From the NCBI RefSeq assembly GCF_025398315.1, contig NZ_JAODOQ010000001.1, positions 2,914,001 to 2,978,000 on the forward strand: DNA of 64,000 nt, given 5' to 3'. Both the position numbers and the translations under genes were made by a program. Below are positions 28,324 through 38,184 of the stretch, in pieces. The notes below the pieces were generated by a model. The model saw only the letters and a list, made by a program, of their open reading frames with translations, searched no databases and was not told the DNA's origin. Source of the DNA: Shewanella phaeophyticola (lineage in GTDB: Bacteria > Pseudomonadota > Gammaproteobacteria > Enterobacterales > Shewanellaceae). Within the stretch, counting starts at the first letter, position 1. Each line of letters begins with the position of its first letter.

Positions 28324-28634
28324 ATACCAATTCCAGCAATTATCTGGTCATTCAGCGGGAATTCTGTACCTTCTAGGCAAGTAATAGGATTGTAGGCATA
28401 GTTGCTCTCGGCAACTGCTCCTGCGTTGCTCTACCTCCTGCATCCATGCAGTCGTACATCAAAATACTATTAAGCAGCATAGAAGGCACAGAAACCCGCC
28501 TTGCAGGAGACGCTCAGACAGTCCATTTCTTTGTTGCATTGCCTTAAAAGGGAGTAACCATTCTTTCAACAATGCGCCTCAAACTGAACAGTCTGAGCGG
28601 CTCTGATTGGTCACATAATTAATGGAAATGGTAT
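28324..28634 (+). mobile_element. 311-bp MITE-like element, copy 3
   Basis: It has the same length and orientation as copy 1, with one 47-bp core. The right end (GGTAT) reaches the first base of the stop codon of the neighbouring lipoprotein gene, so the insertion lies at the very end of that gene. Confidence 0.85.
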
Positions 28635-29236
28635 TACCACCACCAGGATGAATCTAAATCCTCTTTGCATTTACCGTATTGAGCTGCGTAGCGTTTGGCG
28701 CGCTGGTCGACTTTATTGGCCACTGGAGTCAGCCACTTTTTCGCTTTGTAAGAGCCACGCTTATAACCGCCCCAACCTTCGTGATAATTTAAATATTGGT
28801 TTTTAGCATCCCATTTAGACACACCATTAATTTTATGGGTTTTATAAATAAACCAGCCCATGAAATCCATCGCATCGTCAAAATCGCTGCGGCTTGACCA
28901 ACTGTTTCCCGTTTCACGTACATAGTCGTCCCAGGTCATGGTTTTCGCTTGTGCATAACCATAAGCATCGCTGGCTCGCCCAGTGGGAATAATCCATAGA
29001 AAGTATTCCATTGGGGGAGCAGCATTGTGTTTAAACGAGCTTTCTTGATACATCATGGCTAATGGAACATGAACTGGCACGCCCCACTTTTCACGGGTGT
29101 CTACGGCGGCATCATACCAATCACTGTGTTCTTCAAAAATGGCACAGATATTATCAGGATCTTTCGGAGGAGAGGTGGCACAACCAGACAATTGCAGTAA
29201 TAAGACTGAGCTAATAACAGCTAAAAAACGCTTCAT
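28634..29236 (-). CDS. Transglycosylase-like lipoprotein
   Basis: This is a 200-residue predicted lipoprotein (signal VISSVLLLQLSGC). The mature part begins with DPDNICAIFEEHSDWYDAAV. The segment VPVHVPLAMMYQESSFKHNA looks like the catalytic Glu region of the lysozyme-like transglycosylase fold, and AYGYAQAKTMTWDDYV resembles its next motif. Family membership is likely but not certain. The end (SSWWW then stop) abuts the MITE-like element, so the natural C terminus may have been altered. It may act on peptidoglycan in the periplasm. Confidence 0.75.
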   Translation of the reverse strand: MKRFLAVISSVLLLQLSGCATSPPKDPDNICAIFEEHSDWYDAAVDTREKWGVPVHVPLAMMYQESSFKHNAAPPMEYFLWIIPTGRASDAYGYAQAKTMTWDDYVRETGNSWSSRSDFDDAMDFMGWFIYKTHKINGVSKWDAKNQYLNYHEGWGGYKRGSYKAKKWLTPVANKVDQRAKRYAAQYGKCKEDLDSSWWW

Positions 29237-29369
29237 AACACCTCGGTTTGCACGTAAGGCTAACGGTTTTCGCTAACCCAGAAATAACATTTGGGACAAA
29301 GTGGCAGGCAATTAGCCGCTAAGCCTATGATGATACGATGAGTTTTACATCAATGAACCGCTAATGCAA

Positions 29370-29823
29370 TTAAGGTTCGGATTTCATCTCACATTGATGA
29401 GATTCAGTTTGCCACACAATGGGCTGCCAATACCCTGTGTTTTGGCCGATATAAATCCGGTCTGTATTAAACTGAGCTGCAATATGGTATCGCTGCTCAG
29501 CACTCACATCGACAGTCAATACCTTCACTTTACGCGCCGCGAGTGACACTTTGAGCTCTGGCGCATTAATCAGTTCAGCTACGGTAAACTCGTGCTTACC
29601 CGGGGTTAAGCGGTAATTGAGCAGTGAGAATAACCGGTACACCGTCAAGATGAGTCACCACCACCCGGTAAAGCTGGGCACTGTTATCCGGTGCAAGATA
29701 ACTAGAAACAGTGCCACAAGCGACAGTATCATCAGGCGAAGACGCGCAACCATGCAAAATGACAAATGCCAAACACATTACGGTAGCTTGCGCTTTGTTT
29801 CGCCAGGACAATCTGCCAGACAT
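29370..29823 (-). pseudogene. Small lipoprotein, frameshifted
   Basis: This is a hypothetical lipoprotein of about 150 residues after correction. The signal ends at VMCLAFVILHGC. The later part (FSLLNYRLTPGKHEFTVAEL, AEQRYHIAAQFNTDRI, TGYWQPIVWQTES) looks like a small beta-sandwich seen in uncharacterised gammaproteobacterial lipoproteins. One extra base at about 29630 breaks it after HLDGVPV. It starts 2 bases after gshA ends, so it is probably in the gshA operon. I do not recognise a function. Confidence 0.65.
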
Positions 29824-29825
29824 GT

Positions 29826-31451
29826 TTACTTAGCCTCAAAGGTGCCTGCTGGCACGACGTCTTTAAAATATTGTTTTAAAAACTCGCTAAAGGTGTCTTG
29901 GGGTTGTTGTTCAATGTTTTGCTGTTCAGCTAGCGAGGCTTTGGCTTCGTCTGCATAAAATTGCTCAGTTTCGTCGCTAAGTGGGTAGTGGCTCAAAAAT
30001 TCATGATAACCTTTGGCCAACTGATGAACCCATACACTGTGGTCAGTTCCCTTCACGACAACTTCGTGAAGAACACGACCTGACAAGGTTTTATCTGGGT
30101 CATCAATGGCTTCAGCCCAAGTATTTAATGCCGTTTGATATGCATGACTGTCTTCACCGTCGAGTAATACAGCAAGGGGTGATAGCTCAGCAAATAACGC
30201 GTGCATCCACTCATTTAAACCAATGGTTTGGCCATGGCGTTGCAAGGTTAAACCCGGTTTGCGGCCTTCAAGCACTACGGCTTTTAAGTTTGCAGCGATT
30301 TCAGCTTCGCCGGCTTCGTCAGTGTCTTCTGATGGTGACAATAAACAGTGTAATAAAAATAAGTCGAGGAAGCGTACCTGGGTAGCATCAATACCCACAG
30401 GGCTAAATGGATTAACATCTAATGCGCGAACTTCAATGTACTCGACACCTGCGCGAGCTAATGCTTGCGAAGGCTTCTCGCCTGATTTAGTCACTCGTTT
30501 CGCTCGAATTGGCGCATAAAACTCGTTTTCAATTTGCAAAATATTGCTATTAAGCTGGCGGTAATCACCATCCACATTGACACCAATTTGGGCAAATTTT
30601 TTCGACGGCATTTTAATCGCAGCGCCCACACCTTCAAGGTATTCAGGTAGTGAGTTATAGCTGATGTTTAAGGTGTCTTGTTCTTTATTGGTGTAGCCTA
30701 AATCACTCATGCGCAATGAGGTTGCGTAAGGTAAATACAAGGTCCCTTTACCGGTTTTTTCAAACTCAAAATCAACTTCTTGATCTTTAATAAACGACCC
30801 ACATAACGCGGGTGATGAACCAAACAAATACGGCAATACCCACACTAAACGGCGATAGTTACGGATAAGACCAAAATAAGATTCAGAGATAAAATCTTCA
30901 AAAGTAATACTTTTGCTACAGCAAGCATTGCCATTACCGTTAGCCATTTTGTCATCATACAGGCGTTGCCATAACTCATTTGAAACCGAAAAGTTAAAAT
31001 GCACCCCGGCAATAATTTGCATTAACGCGCCGTAACGGTGAGTTAATCCTTTGCGGTATAAGGTTTTCATTTTACCGGTATTAGAATTGCCATAACGCGC
31101 TACCGGTATATTGGCAACATCGCCGACATAACACGGCATGCTCACTGGCCACAGTTTTTGGCCATTAAGATTGCGTACAGTATAGGCATGAGTTTGGGTT
31201 AACCCTTCGAGTAAATCGTCGATACTGTGATTTACTGGGGTGATAAATTCGAGTAATGCTTCGCTGTAATCTGTAGTAATACGCGAGTTAGTCAGGGCTG
31301 AGCCTAATGCTTTTGGGTGTTCGTCTTGAGCTAAATGACCGTTATCGTCAATACGCAATGCTTCACGTTCAATACCACGTAACATGCCCAATAATGCCTC
31401 GCGGCCTTGAGTATTGTTTAAGTGTTCGACTTTTTCATTGAAAGACTTCAA
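29826..31451 (-). CDS. gshA: Glutamate-cysteine ligase
   Basis: GshA makes gamma-glutamylcysteine from glutamate and cysteine with ATP, the first step of glutathione synthesis. The product has 541 residues, close to the usual length of proteobacterial class 1 enzymes. Recognisable parts are LLGMLRGIEREALRI, the GSALTNSRITTDYSEALLEFITP segment shared by the family (split here: GSALTNSRITTDYSEALLEF), RYGALMQIIAGVHFNFS, FGSSPALCGSF, and EYIEVRALDVNPFSPVGID. A small lipoprotein gene follows in the same direction. Upstream is a 370-base intergenic region with its promoter. Confidence 0.95.
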   Translation of the reverse strand: MKSFNEKVEHLNNTQGREALLGMLRGIEREALRIDDNGHLAQDEHPKALGSALTNSRITTDYSEALLEFITPVNHSIDDLLEGLTQTHAYTVRNLNGQKLWPVSMPCYVGDVANIPVARYGNSNTGKMKTLYRKGLTHRYGALMQIIAGVHFNFSVSNELWQRLYDDKMANGNGNACCSKSITFEDFISESYFGLIRNYRRLVWVLPYLFGSSPALCGSFIKDQEVDFEFEKTGKGTLYLPYATSLRMSDLGYTNKEQDTLNISYNSLPEYLEGVGAAIKMPSKKFAQIGVNVDGDYRQLNSNILQIENEFYAPIRAKRVTKSGEKPSQALARAGVEYIEVRALDVNPFSPVGIDATQVRFLDLFLLHCLLSPSEDTDEAGEAEIAANLKAVVLEGRKPGLTLQRHGQTIGLNEWMHALFAELSPLAVLLDGEDSHAYQTALNTWAEAIDDPDKTLSGRVLHEVVVKGTDHSVWVHQLAKGYHEFLSHYPLSDETEQFYADEAKASLAEQQNIEQQPQDTFSEFLKQYFKDVVPAGTFEAK

Positions 31452-31821
31452 TTTACTACTCTCTTTTATGGATTCGCATTGCGAGTAAACAGCTAGACCT
31501 GATAATAAAGGATATTGTTACTAATTTCGCAAAAAATGTATCTCTACGTCAGCGAGACATCGCGCTACTAAGTTAAAAAAATAAAAACGGCAACACGCTG
31601 CGGTTACCGTTTATAAGATCTAAGTCATTAAAATTGCTTGTGTAACGCCTAAACAATCTAACCTCAACTTACACATTTAAGATAAATTGAGCACAGATAC
31701 AGTTTGGTCAATTACATTAAAAAAGCCAGCTAACTTAGCGAGCTGACTTCTGTTTACAATATGAGGTTAACACTGAGCTTTTTCAAGTGCCAGTGTTAAC
31801 CAAAGCGTATCAATTGTTCAA
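31452..31821. other. Intergenic region gshA / M16 protease
   Basis: No gene is seen. It contains the gshA promoter, a weak hairpin near 31581-31612 and the M16 gene terminator at 31719-31749. Confidence 0.5.
31719..31749 (-). terminator. Terminator of the M16 peptidase gene
   Basis: On the minus strand, AAGTCAGCTCGCT and AGTTAGCTGGC form an imperfect stem before a T-run. Confidence 0.7.
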
Positions 31822-34677
31822 CTAGTCAGCAAGTGTTAGTGTTTCAACCTGATAGCCTAATGCTTTTATGCTAGGTTCAACGCTGGTTTTATCACCCACG
31901 ACCAGAATAACCATATCATCAATGTTCAACAGTTGACTCGCCAGTTGGTTTAGCTCTTGAGTTGAAATGTTATTGACGATTTTATCTTGCTCTGCGGTAA
32001 AATTGCTGTCGAGTTGATAACGTTGAATCATCCGTAAAAAACCGGCTTTTTGATACGGTGTTTCGTACTCAAGCGCTTGACCTTGGGCAATAGAGCTACG
32101 CATAAAGTTAAGCTCATCATCTGTCATGCCTTTTGCTTGGTAAGCGGTTAGCTCATTAACAAACTCCGTTAATGCATCGGCAGTCACGTCACTGCGGACG
32201 CTAGCGTAAGCCATAAACTCACCAGAGTCTTCAGCACCTACAAACATGGTTCGAGCACCGTAGGTATAGCCTTTTTCTTCACGCAAATTAAGGTTAATAC
32301 GACTATTAAATGCACCGCCTAATGGATAGTTCATCAGGTAAGCTTTAAAGTAATCGCCTGTGGCATCATAAGCTAACGATGTTTTACCTAGAGTAATAAC
32401 TGACTGCGCTGCACCTGGTTTATCAATCAAATAAACAGTGTTTTTAGGGTGCGTGGGTGATGCAGCTAATGGTGCAACTTGAGTCGCCTCGCCCTGCCAT
32501 TGTGAAAATAATGATAGTTTAGGCATTAACTGCTGTTGATTTAAATCAGACACCACCACCATTTGCGCATTACCCGCACGATATTGTTGCTGATAATATT
32601 GTTTAACGTCATCTAACGTTAGGGCTGACAAAGACTTAACCGTACCATTGCTGCTCACTCCCATTGGGCTGTTAGTACCGTAAAGTAATGCTTTAAAGCC
32701 CGTACTGGCAATGTAGTTAGGGTCTGATAATTGGTGTTGTAAGCCTTGGATAGCTTGTTGTTTAACGCGATCAAAGTCTGCCTGTAAAAAACCAGGGCTA
32801 AATAAACGCTCTTCAACTAGAGCCAAGGTCGCATCGAGGTTTTCAGTTAAGCTCGAGACTTTAATGTAACTTTGAGAACTGCTCGCGCCAAATGAAATAC
32901 TTGAACCTAGCATGTCTAATGCACCAGCAAGCTCTTCACTACTGCGTTTGCTGCTTGATTCATTAAGCATAGACGCCGTTAAATCGGCAACACCGGCTTT
33001 ATCTAGCGAAGCTAAACGATGACCGCCATCAAGGTATATTAATAGCTCTACGGTTGGCGTTTCGTTGCTTTCTGTGCCCATCACACTGATGCCATTTTCA
33101 AGCTTGGCTTGCCACAGTTGTGGCACAGTAAGCAACGGAGCGGCTGACGATGTTGGCATTTTACTGCGATCAAAAGATGACTTAGCAAATGCTGTACCCG
33201 TTAATCCGGTAACCGCTTCTTGCGCTATCGGCATAACCTTAGGTGTAAAGTTGTCTTCATGAGCAATTAACTGTGTTTGCCCTTCTGGTACCACACTCAT
33301 TACGACCATAGGTTTGTTTTTAATGTAGGTGTTAAATACCCGCATGACGTCGGATTTAGTGACGTTGGCATAACGCGCAAGATCAGAGGCTACCATGTCA
33401 GGTTGCCCAAAAAAGGTTTGATTGGCAGCGAGTGTCGACACCTTGCCTTGCACACTTTGCATGCCAAAAATGGTGTCGGCCTCAAACTGTACTTTCACTT
33501 TTTGTAGGTCGTCATTGGTCACGCCGCGCTGTTCAAACTCGGCAATGGTTTGATTCACTTTTGTTTCAATGTCAGCGAGGTTACCGCCTTTTGCAGGATT
33601 AGCAACAGCATACAACGACATTTGGCATGCAAGCTCCTGACATGGGTGACTCACACCTGCTTGCACTGCAAAGCCTTCTTTCACTAGATTTTTATAAATA
33701 AGCGATGTTTTACCGCCGCCTAAGATATTGGCCAATAAGTCGAGCGCGGCCTCATCTTTATGTTGTGCGTATACGGTTGGAAAGCCGATATAAAGCAGTG
33801 GTAAATGAACTTTGTCTTCCATAGAAATATAACGGGTTTTATCTAAAGTGACTGCCGTTTTAGCATCGGGCTTCACTTCAGAGTCGCGCGGAATTTCGCC
33901 AAAGTATTTGTTAACCCAGGCTAAGGTTTGCGCTTCATCAAAGTCACCACCTATGGTCAAGGTGGCATTGTTTGGTCCGTACCAACGTTGGAAAAAATGT
34001 TTAACATCGCTTGAGGTAGCACGGTCTAAATCTTCAGGCCAGCCAATCACTGGCCACGAATAAGGGTGTCCTGCTGGGTACAGTGCTTGGTTGAAGCGTT
34101 CATTTAAGCGTCCATATGGGCGATTATCAATGCGCTGAGCACGTTCGTTCTTTACTGTTTCACGTTGCACTTCAAACTTTTTGTCGGTTAATGCGGGCAG
34201 TAAAAAGCCCATGCGATCAGACTCTAACCAGAGCATTTTTTCTAGCTGGTTGCTCGGTACGGTTTCAAAGTAATTGGTTCGGTCAGTATTTGTGGTGCCG
34301 TTTAAGGTGCCACCGGCCTCTGTAATCACTTTAAAATGTTGTTCGTCTGCGACATGTTGTGAGCCTTGGAACATCATGTGTTCGAATAAATGCGCAAAAC
34401 CACTGCGCCCGGCAAGTTCACGGGCTGAACCAACATGGTAAGTCACATCAACATGCACTAATGGATCTGATTTATCTTGATGTAAAATCACCGTCAGGCC
34501 ATTAGCAAGTTGATACTTTTTATAGGGGATACTGACTTGATTTTCTGCCTGAGCAACGGCTTCAATTAAACTAACGCCTTGAGGTAATGCAGAAACTTGT
34601 TGTACTTCGTGGGCACAGCCTGCCAGTGCAGCACTGATGACACTGGCCAACAACCATTTTTTTAAATGTAATTTCAA
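31822..34677 (-). CDS. M16-family zinc protease, two-domain lipoprotein
   Basis: This is a 951-residue pitrilysin-type metalloprotease with a lipoprotein signal (ASVISAALAGC, Cys 21). The first M16 domain has the inverted zinc motif HLFEH (residues about 96-100) in SGFAHLFEHMMFQGS, with the downstream Glu region in ETVKNERAQRIDNRPYG. A second, degenerate M16 domain begins near residue 530 (LENGISVMGTES) and includes FNSRINLNLREEKGYTYGA, typical of the partner half. It is probably periplasmic, facing the outer membrane, and acts on small peptides. It forms a single-gene unit with its own terminator. Confidence 0.93.
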   Translation of the reverse strand: MKLHLKKWLLASVISAALAGCAHEVQQVSALPQGVSLIEAVAQAENQVSIPYKKYQLANGLTVILHQDKSDPLVHVDVTYHVGSARELAGRSGFAHLFEHMMFQGSQHVADEQHFKVITEAGGTLNGTTNTDRTNYFETVPSNQLEKMLWLESDRMGFLLPALTDKKFEVQRETVKNERAQRIDNRPYGRLNERFNQALYPAGHPYSWPVIGWPEDLDRATSSDVKHFFQRWYGPNNATLTIGGDFDEAQTLAWVNKYFGEIPRDSEVKPDAKTAVTLDKTRYISMEDKVHLPLLYIGFPTVYAQHKDEAALDLLANILGGGKTSLIYKNLVKEGFAVQAGVSHPCQELACQMSLYAVANPAKGGNLADIETKVNQTIAEFEQRGVTNDDLQKVKVQFEADTIFGMQSVQGKVSTLAANQTFFGQPDMVASDLARYANVTKSDVMRVFNTYIKNKPMVVMSVVPEGQTQLIAHEDNFTPKVMPIAQEAVTGLTGTAFAKSSFDRSKMPTSSAAPLLTVPQLWQAKLENGISVMGTESNETPTVELLIYLDGGHRLASLDKAGVADLTASMLNESSSKRSSEELAGALDMLGSSISFGASSSQSYIKVSSLTENLDATLALVEERLFSPGFLQADFDRVKQQAIQGLQHQLSDPNYIASTGFKALLYGTNSPMGVSSNGTVKSLSALTLDDVKQYYQQQYRAGNAQMVVVSDLNQQQLMPKLSLFSQWQGEATQVAPLAASPTHPKNTVYLIDKPGAAQSVITLGKTSLAYDATGDYFKAYLMNYPLGGAFNSRINLNLREEKGYTYGARTMFVGAEDSGEFMAYASVRSDVTADALTEFVNELTAYQAKGMTDDELNFMRSSIAQGQALEYETPYQKAGFLRMIQRYQLDSNFTAEQDKIVNNISTQELNQLASQLLNIDDMVILVVGDKTSVEPSIKALGYQVETLTLAD

Positions 34678-34764
34678 AATCGAGTCCTTCCTGTTAACAA
34701 AACGTCTAGCGCACTACAGACTTGTTATGCACTAGCCGATTAATTCTAGATTCATTTTATCTTG

Positions 34765-35184
34765 TCATACCGACATAAAGATGAAAACAATCACACTGTA
34801 ACGTAATATTTTTCCCGCAAAAATCAGTAATGTTGATGCCATTAATGGCCACTTTAACCAGCCAGCAAGTAGACATAGTACATCACCGATAAGTGGCAAC
34901 CAGGATAATAACAACGCCCAAATACCATAACGTTCAACCCACACTAAGGCCGTTTGATGAGATTTGCTTTGAATGTCTTGTGGGTTTTTAGCCACCCGAC
35001 CAGCACGGCCTAAACCATAACTGGTCATGGCGCCTAAGGTGTTACCTAACGTGGCCATTAATAATAATTGCCACCACATAGAGGGAACGTCATTGAGTAA
35101 CGCCACCAGCAACACCTCTGAACCGCCCGGTAATAAAGTAGCCGCTAAAAAGGCGCCGGAGAACATCATCCACAAACTGGTCAT
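34765..35184 (-). CDS. yqaA: YqaA-family inner membrane protein
   Basis: This is a 139-residue membrane protein of the SNARE-associated/DedA-like superfamily, YqaA subgroup. It has about four hydrophobic segments, with the conserved FLAATLLPGGSEVLLVAL, NTLGAMTSYGLGR and LLSWLPLIGDVLCLLAGWL. The Gly/Pro-rich PGGSE and GLGR motifs are typical. Family members are thought to act in lipid or proton transport. Its specific role is unknown. Confidence 0.9.
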   Translation of the reverse strand: MTSLWMMFSGAFLAATLLPGGSEVLLVALLNDVPSMWWQLLLMATLGNTLGAMTSYGLGRAGRVAKNPQDIQSKSHQTALVWVERYGIWALLLSWLPLIGDVLCLLAGWLKWPLMASTLLIFAGKILRYSVIVFIFMSV

Positions 35185-35495
35185 GACTTATCTTATTGTC
35201 TCGTAATAAAGGGTTGAGTTAACGGGCTATAGCTTCGACCAACAAAAGTTGGTTTTGTTATTGAAATAGGTTAAAAAACAGTAAAAAAATTAAAGTTATA
35301 ATAACAAACCCACTTATTCTTATAAGTTATAACAAAATAACGTTGTCTGCTATGAGTTCAGTTCATACAATGCGATTAATATTTATTAACCTTATGCGGA
35401 ATGACTGGACGTTTTGTAACGCCACACTCCGCTATTTAGCCCATTAATATGCCATCCACTTGGTATTACAGCGTGGGCTTACATTTGGAATTGAC
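35185..35495. other. Divergent promoter region yqaA / symporter
   Basis: This is an AT-rich stretch with no gene. It must carry the promoters of both flanking genes. I see no distinct operator. Confidence 0.5.
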
Positions 35496-36746
35496 ATGAT
35501 ACTGCAAACGCTCAATCGTATTCCGTTTTGGCAAAAAGTCATTGCGGGTTTTGTTTTAGGCACCTTAACTGGCATTGGTCTGGGTGAATCAGCCATCATA
35601 TTAAAACCGCTTGGCGATTTGTTTATTAGTGCGATTAAAATGTTGGTCGCGCCTCTAGTATTTTGTGCCATTGTGGTCAGTATTACCTCTCTAGGCTCGC
35701 AATCAAACTTAAAAAGACTGAGCTTTAAAACGTTGGCCATGTTTATGTTTACGGGAACAGTGGCATCGTTTATTGGTTTAACTATTGGTAGCCTTATCGA
35801 CATGGGCGGTAACCTTGCGCTAGCCACATCAGAGGTGCGCGAACGTGATATACCTGGCTTTGCCCAAGTGTTATTAAACATGATCCCAGTTAACCCATTT
35901 GCCTCATTGGCAGAGGGTAATGTGCTGCAAATTATTGTATTTGCTGCGTTGGTGGGCATTGCGATTAATGCTGTAGGCGAAAAAGCCGTAGCCTTAAAAA
36001 ATACCATTGAAGCGGGCGCGGAAGTCATGTTCCAGTTAACGCGTATGGTGCTTAAATTAACACCTATTGGTGTATTTGGTTTAATGGCTTGGGTAGTAGG
36101 CGAATATGGCTTAAGCACACTTTTACCGTTAGGTAAGTTTATTATGGCGATTTATATCGCCGCGCTTATTCACATTATTGTTGTTTACGGTGGCCTAGTG
36201 AAATTTGCTGCGGGGTTAAGCCCATTACAGTTTTTCCGCAAAGCCATGCCTGCGCAAGTCGTGGCATTTAGTACGGCATCCAGTTTTGGTACTTTACCAG
36301 CCAGCACACGCTGCACTGAAGCGATGGGGGTGTCAAAACGCTATAGCGCATTTGTACTGCCACTAGGCGCAACCATGAATATGGACGGTTGTGGTGGTAT
36401 CTACCCTGCCATTGCTGCGATATTTATTGCACAAATTTACGGTATTCCATTAGATATGACCGATTATATGTTAATTGCCGTTACGGCTACGGTTGCCTCT
36501 GTGGGTACAGCAGGTGTGCCTGGTAGTGCGATGGTAATGCTAACCGTAACATTAGGCGTAATTGGTTTACCCCTTGAAGGTATTGCTTTTATTGCGGCCA
36601 TTGACCGTATTATTGATATGATCCGCACCGCGACTAATGTCACAGGCGACATGATGACCGCAGTTGTTATTGGTAAAAGTGAAGGTCAGTTAGATGTAGA
36701 TAAGTTTTATGCAGATGAATCAACCGCACCGCAAACTCAGGGTTAA
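35496..36746 (+). CDS. Dicarboxylate/amino acid:cation symporter (DAACS family)
   Basis: This is a 416-residue membrane transporter of the glutamate/dicarboxylate Na+ or H+ symporter family. About eight membrane segments are seen. The second half carries the re-entrant loop and substrate motifs: FSTASSFGTLPASTRC (serine-rich loop), LPLGATMNMDGCGG (NMDG motif), and SVGTAGVPGSAMVMLTVTLG. The start at 35496 follows GGAATT; an in-frame GTG or ATG 36 bases earlier is not better supported. It lies next to no metabolic gene that sets its substrate. C4-dicarboxylates or Asp/Glu are the likely choices. Confidence 0.9.
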   Translation: MILQTLNRIPFWQKVIAGFVLGTLTGIGLGESAIILKPLGDLFISAIKMLVAPLVFCAIVVSITSLGSQSNLKRLSFKTLAMFMFTGTVASFIGLTIGSLIDMGGNLALATSEVRERDIPGFAQVLLNMIPVNPFASLAEGNVLQIIVFAALVGIAINAVGEKAVALKNTIEAGAEVMFQLTRMVLKLTPIGVFGLMAWVVGEYGLSTLLPLGKFIMAIYIAALIHIIVVYGGLVKFAAGLSPLQFFRKAMPAQVVAFSTASSFGTLPASTRCTEAMGVSKRYSAFVLPLGATMNMDGCGGIYPAIAAIFIAQIYGIPLDMTDYMLIAVTATVASVGTAGVPGSAMVMLTVTLGVIGLPLEGIAFIAAIDRIIDMIRTATNVTGDMMTAVVIGKSEGQLDVDKFYADESTAPQTQG

Positions 36747-36799
36747 TCTTTAGCATAATATTAATAATACCCGGGCGGTACCAGCAACCAAAAAAACAA

Positions 36800-36832
36800 A
36801 AAGCGAGCATCAATTGATGCTCGCTTTTTTTA
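36800..36832. terminator. Bidirectional terminator symporter / porin
   Basis: AGCGAGCATCAA and TTGATGCTCGCT make a perfect stem with a T-run on the right and an A-run on the left. Confidence 0.92.
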
Positions 36833-36851
36833 GTTATAGCACACTAATAAA

Positions 36852-38123
36852 TTAGAACTTAGCGTTTGCCCATAACCATACTTTATCAGCATCAACTTTA
36901 CCGGCACCGGCATCGCCCGCAGAATAAGCAGCATATTTAACACCGACAGTATAATGCTTATCGATTGGTAAGCTAAATACCGCGTCTATTTCGTTACCTA
37001 AATCACTCACTGTGGCACTTGAGTCATCGGCTTCAAAATCGTGGTAAACCAATGCCCATTTACCGCCGGCGACTTTACCGCTAACTGATACATATGTATC
37101 AGCTAAGCCTTGTGCTGGTGTAGCCAAGAATTGGTCTGCCCAACCATTAAACGCATGCAAGGTCGCTAATGGCGTTGAAAATCCATATTCGCCATCGTCT
37201 GAACCCAATAGCTCATATCCAAGCTTAACCGTTAAACCACTAAAGCCTACACCCACTTCTGCAAGCATATAATCAGTAGAATATGATGTCGTTGCGGTAT
37301 CTGTGTCTTGAGTTGCATAATCTACTGTATAAAGTAGTTTGACGTTATCAAAATCTTTAGCACCCGCAAAGCGAATACCATAAGTGTCAATACCATTTTC
37401 TACGTTGGTATCTTCTTCAAGTAAGTAACCATATGCACTTAGCTTACCCAAATCTAAATTGTAAGATGCATTAAACACGTGATCTTTTGAGTCAATGTCT
37501 TTTACTTCTGCAAAAATACGGTTACGTTTGTAAATGTAACCATAATCAACAGTGAAATCGTTAATAGCATATTGCATGGTCACTGCATCAAAGGTTTGAC
37601 GGTCTTGACGCCAGCCTACATGCCCAATAAAACGCATATTATCTAGAGCCATCACTTGACGGCCGACTTTAGCTTTAAAGCCATCGCGTTTATATTGTAA
37701 AAAAGCTTGGTCTAACTCAGTGGTTTCAGGATCGGCAATCACAGAGTAAGCAGTATTATTACCAATAGCATCGTTATAATCATTTACCCCAGCAAGACTG
37801 CGAGAATCTTCAAATTCAACTAATGCACTTAATCCATAATACTCGGCCGTAGCAAACGTTAAACGAGTGCGTAAAGTCAACGCATCAGCATCTTTTAAGG
37901 CATTATCTTGATCGACTGATTCATAACGTAAATTTAAGTTTACTTTTGCCGTACCTTGAGTGATTGCATCAGCTACTGAATTAACATTGGTGTCTGCAGC
38001 ATTTGCACTGCCCATTGCCAATAATAATGAACAGCTTAATGCTGATACTGTCGCTTTTTTAAATGAGGTTAAATTTAAACAAGCTTTACCCGCAACTTGA
38101 CTCGCAAGCAGTTTATTTTTCAT
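36852..38123 (-). CDS. Outer membrane porin
   Basis: This is a 423-residue outer membrane beta-barrel. A signal peptide ends near AMGSANA (about residue 43). The mature part has alternating strands, e.g. VNLNLRYESVDQ, ALTLRTRLTFATAEYYGLSA, FKAKVGRQVMALDNMRFIG, and ends KVWLWANAKF with the C-terminal Phe required for BAM recognition. It resembles alginate-export/OprE-type porins. It lies 61 bases after the ABC ATPase gene of the nitrate-type transporter on the same strand and may be its outer-membrane channel; that is inference. Confidence 0.88.
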   Translation of the reverse strand: MKNKLLASQVAGKACLNLTSFKKATVSALSCSLLLAMGSANAADTNVNSVADAITQGTAKVNLNLRYESVDQDNALKDADALTLRTRLTFATAEYYGLSALVEFEDSRSLAGVNDYNDAIGNNTAYSVIADPETTELDQAFLQYKRDGFKAKVGRQVMALDNMRFIGHVGWRQDRQTFDAVTMQYAINDFTVDYGYIYKRNRIFAEVKDIDSKDHVFNASYNLDLGKLSAYGYLLEEDTNVENGIDTYGIRFAGAKDFDNVKLLYTVDYATQDTDTATTSYSTDYMLAEVGVGFSGLTVKLGYELLGSDDGEYGFSTPLATLHAFNGWADQFLATPAQGLADTYVSVSGKVAGGKWALVYHDFEADDSSATVSDLGNEIDAVFSLPIDKHYTVGVKYAAYSAGDAGAGKVDADKVWLWANAKF

Positions 38124-38184
38124 CTTTTATCCCTTGAATGTTTTATTATTACACGTTGTTGTGTGTACTTAAGCCGCTTGCAAG

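Noticed and set aside
35444..36118. 224-codon reading frame antisense to the symporter
   Set aside because: It mirrors the codon pattern of the real gene and has no features of its own.
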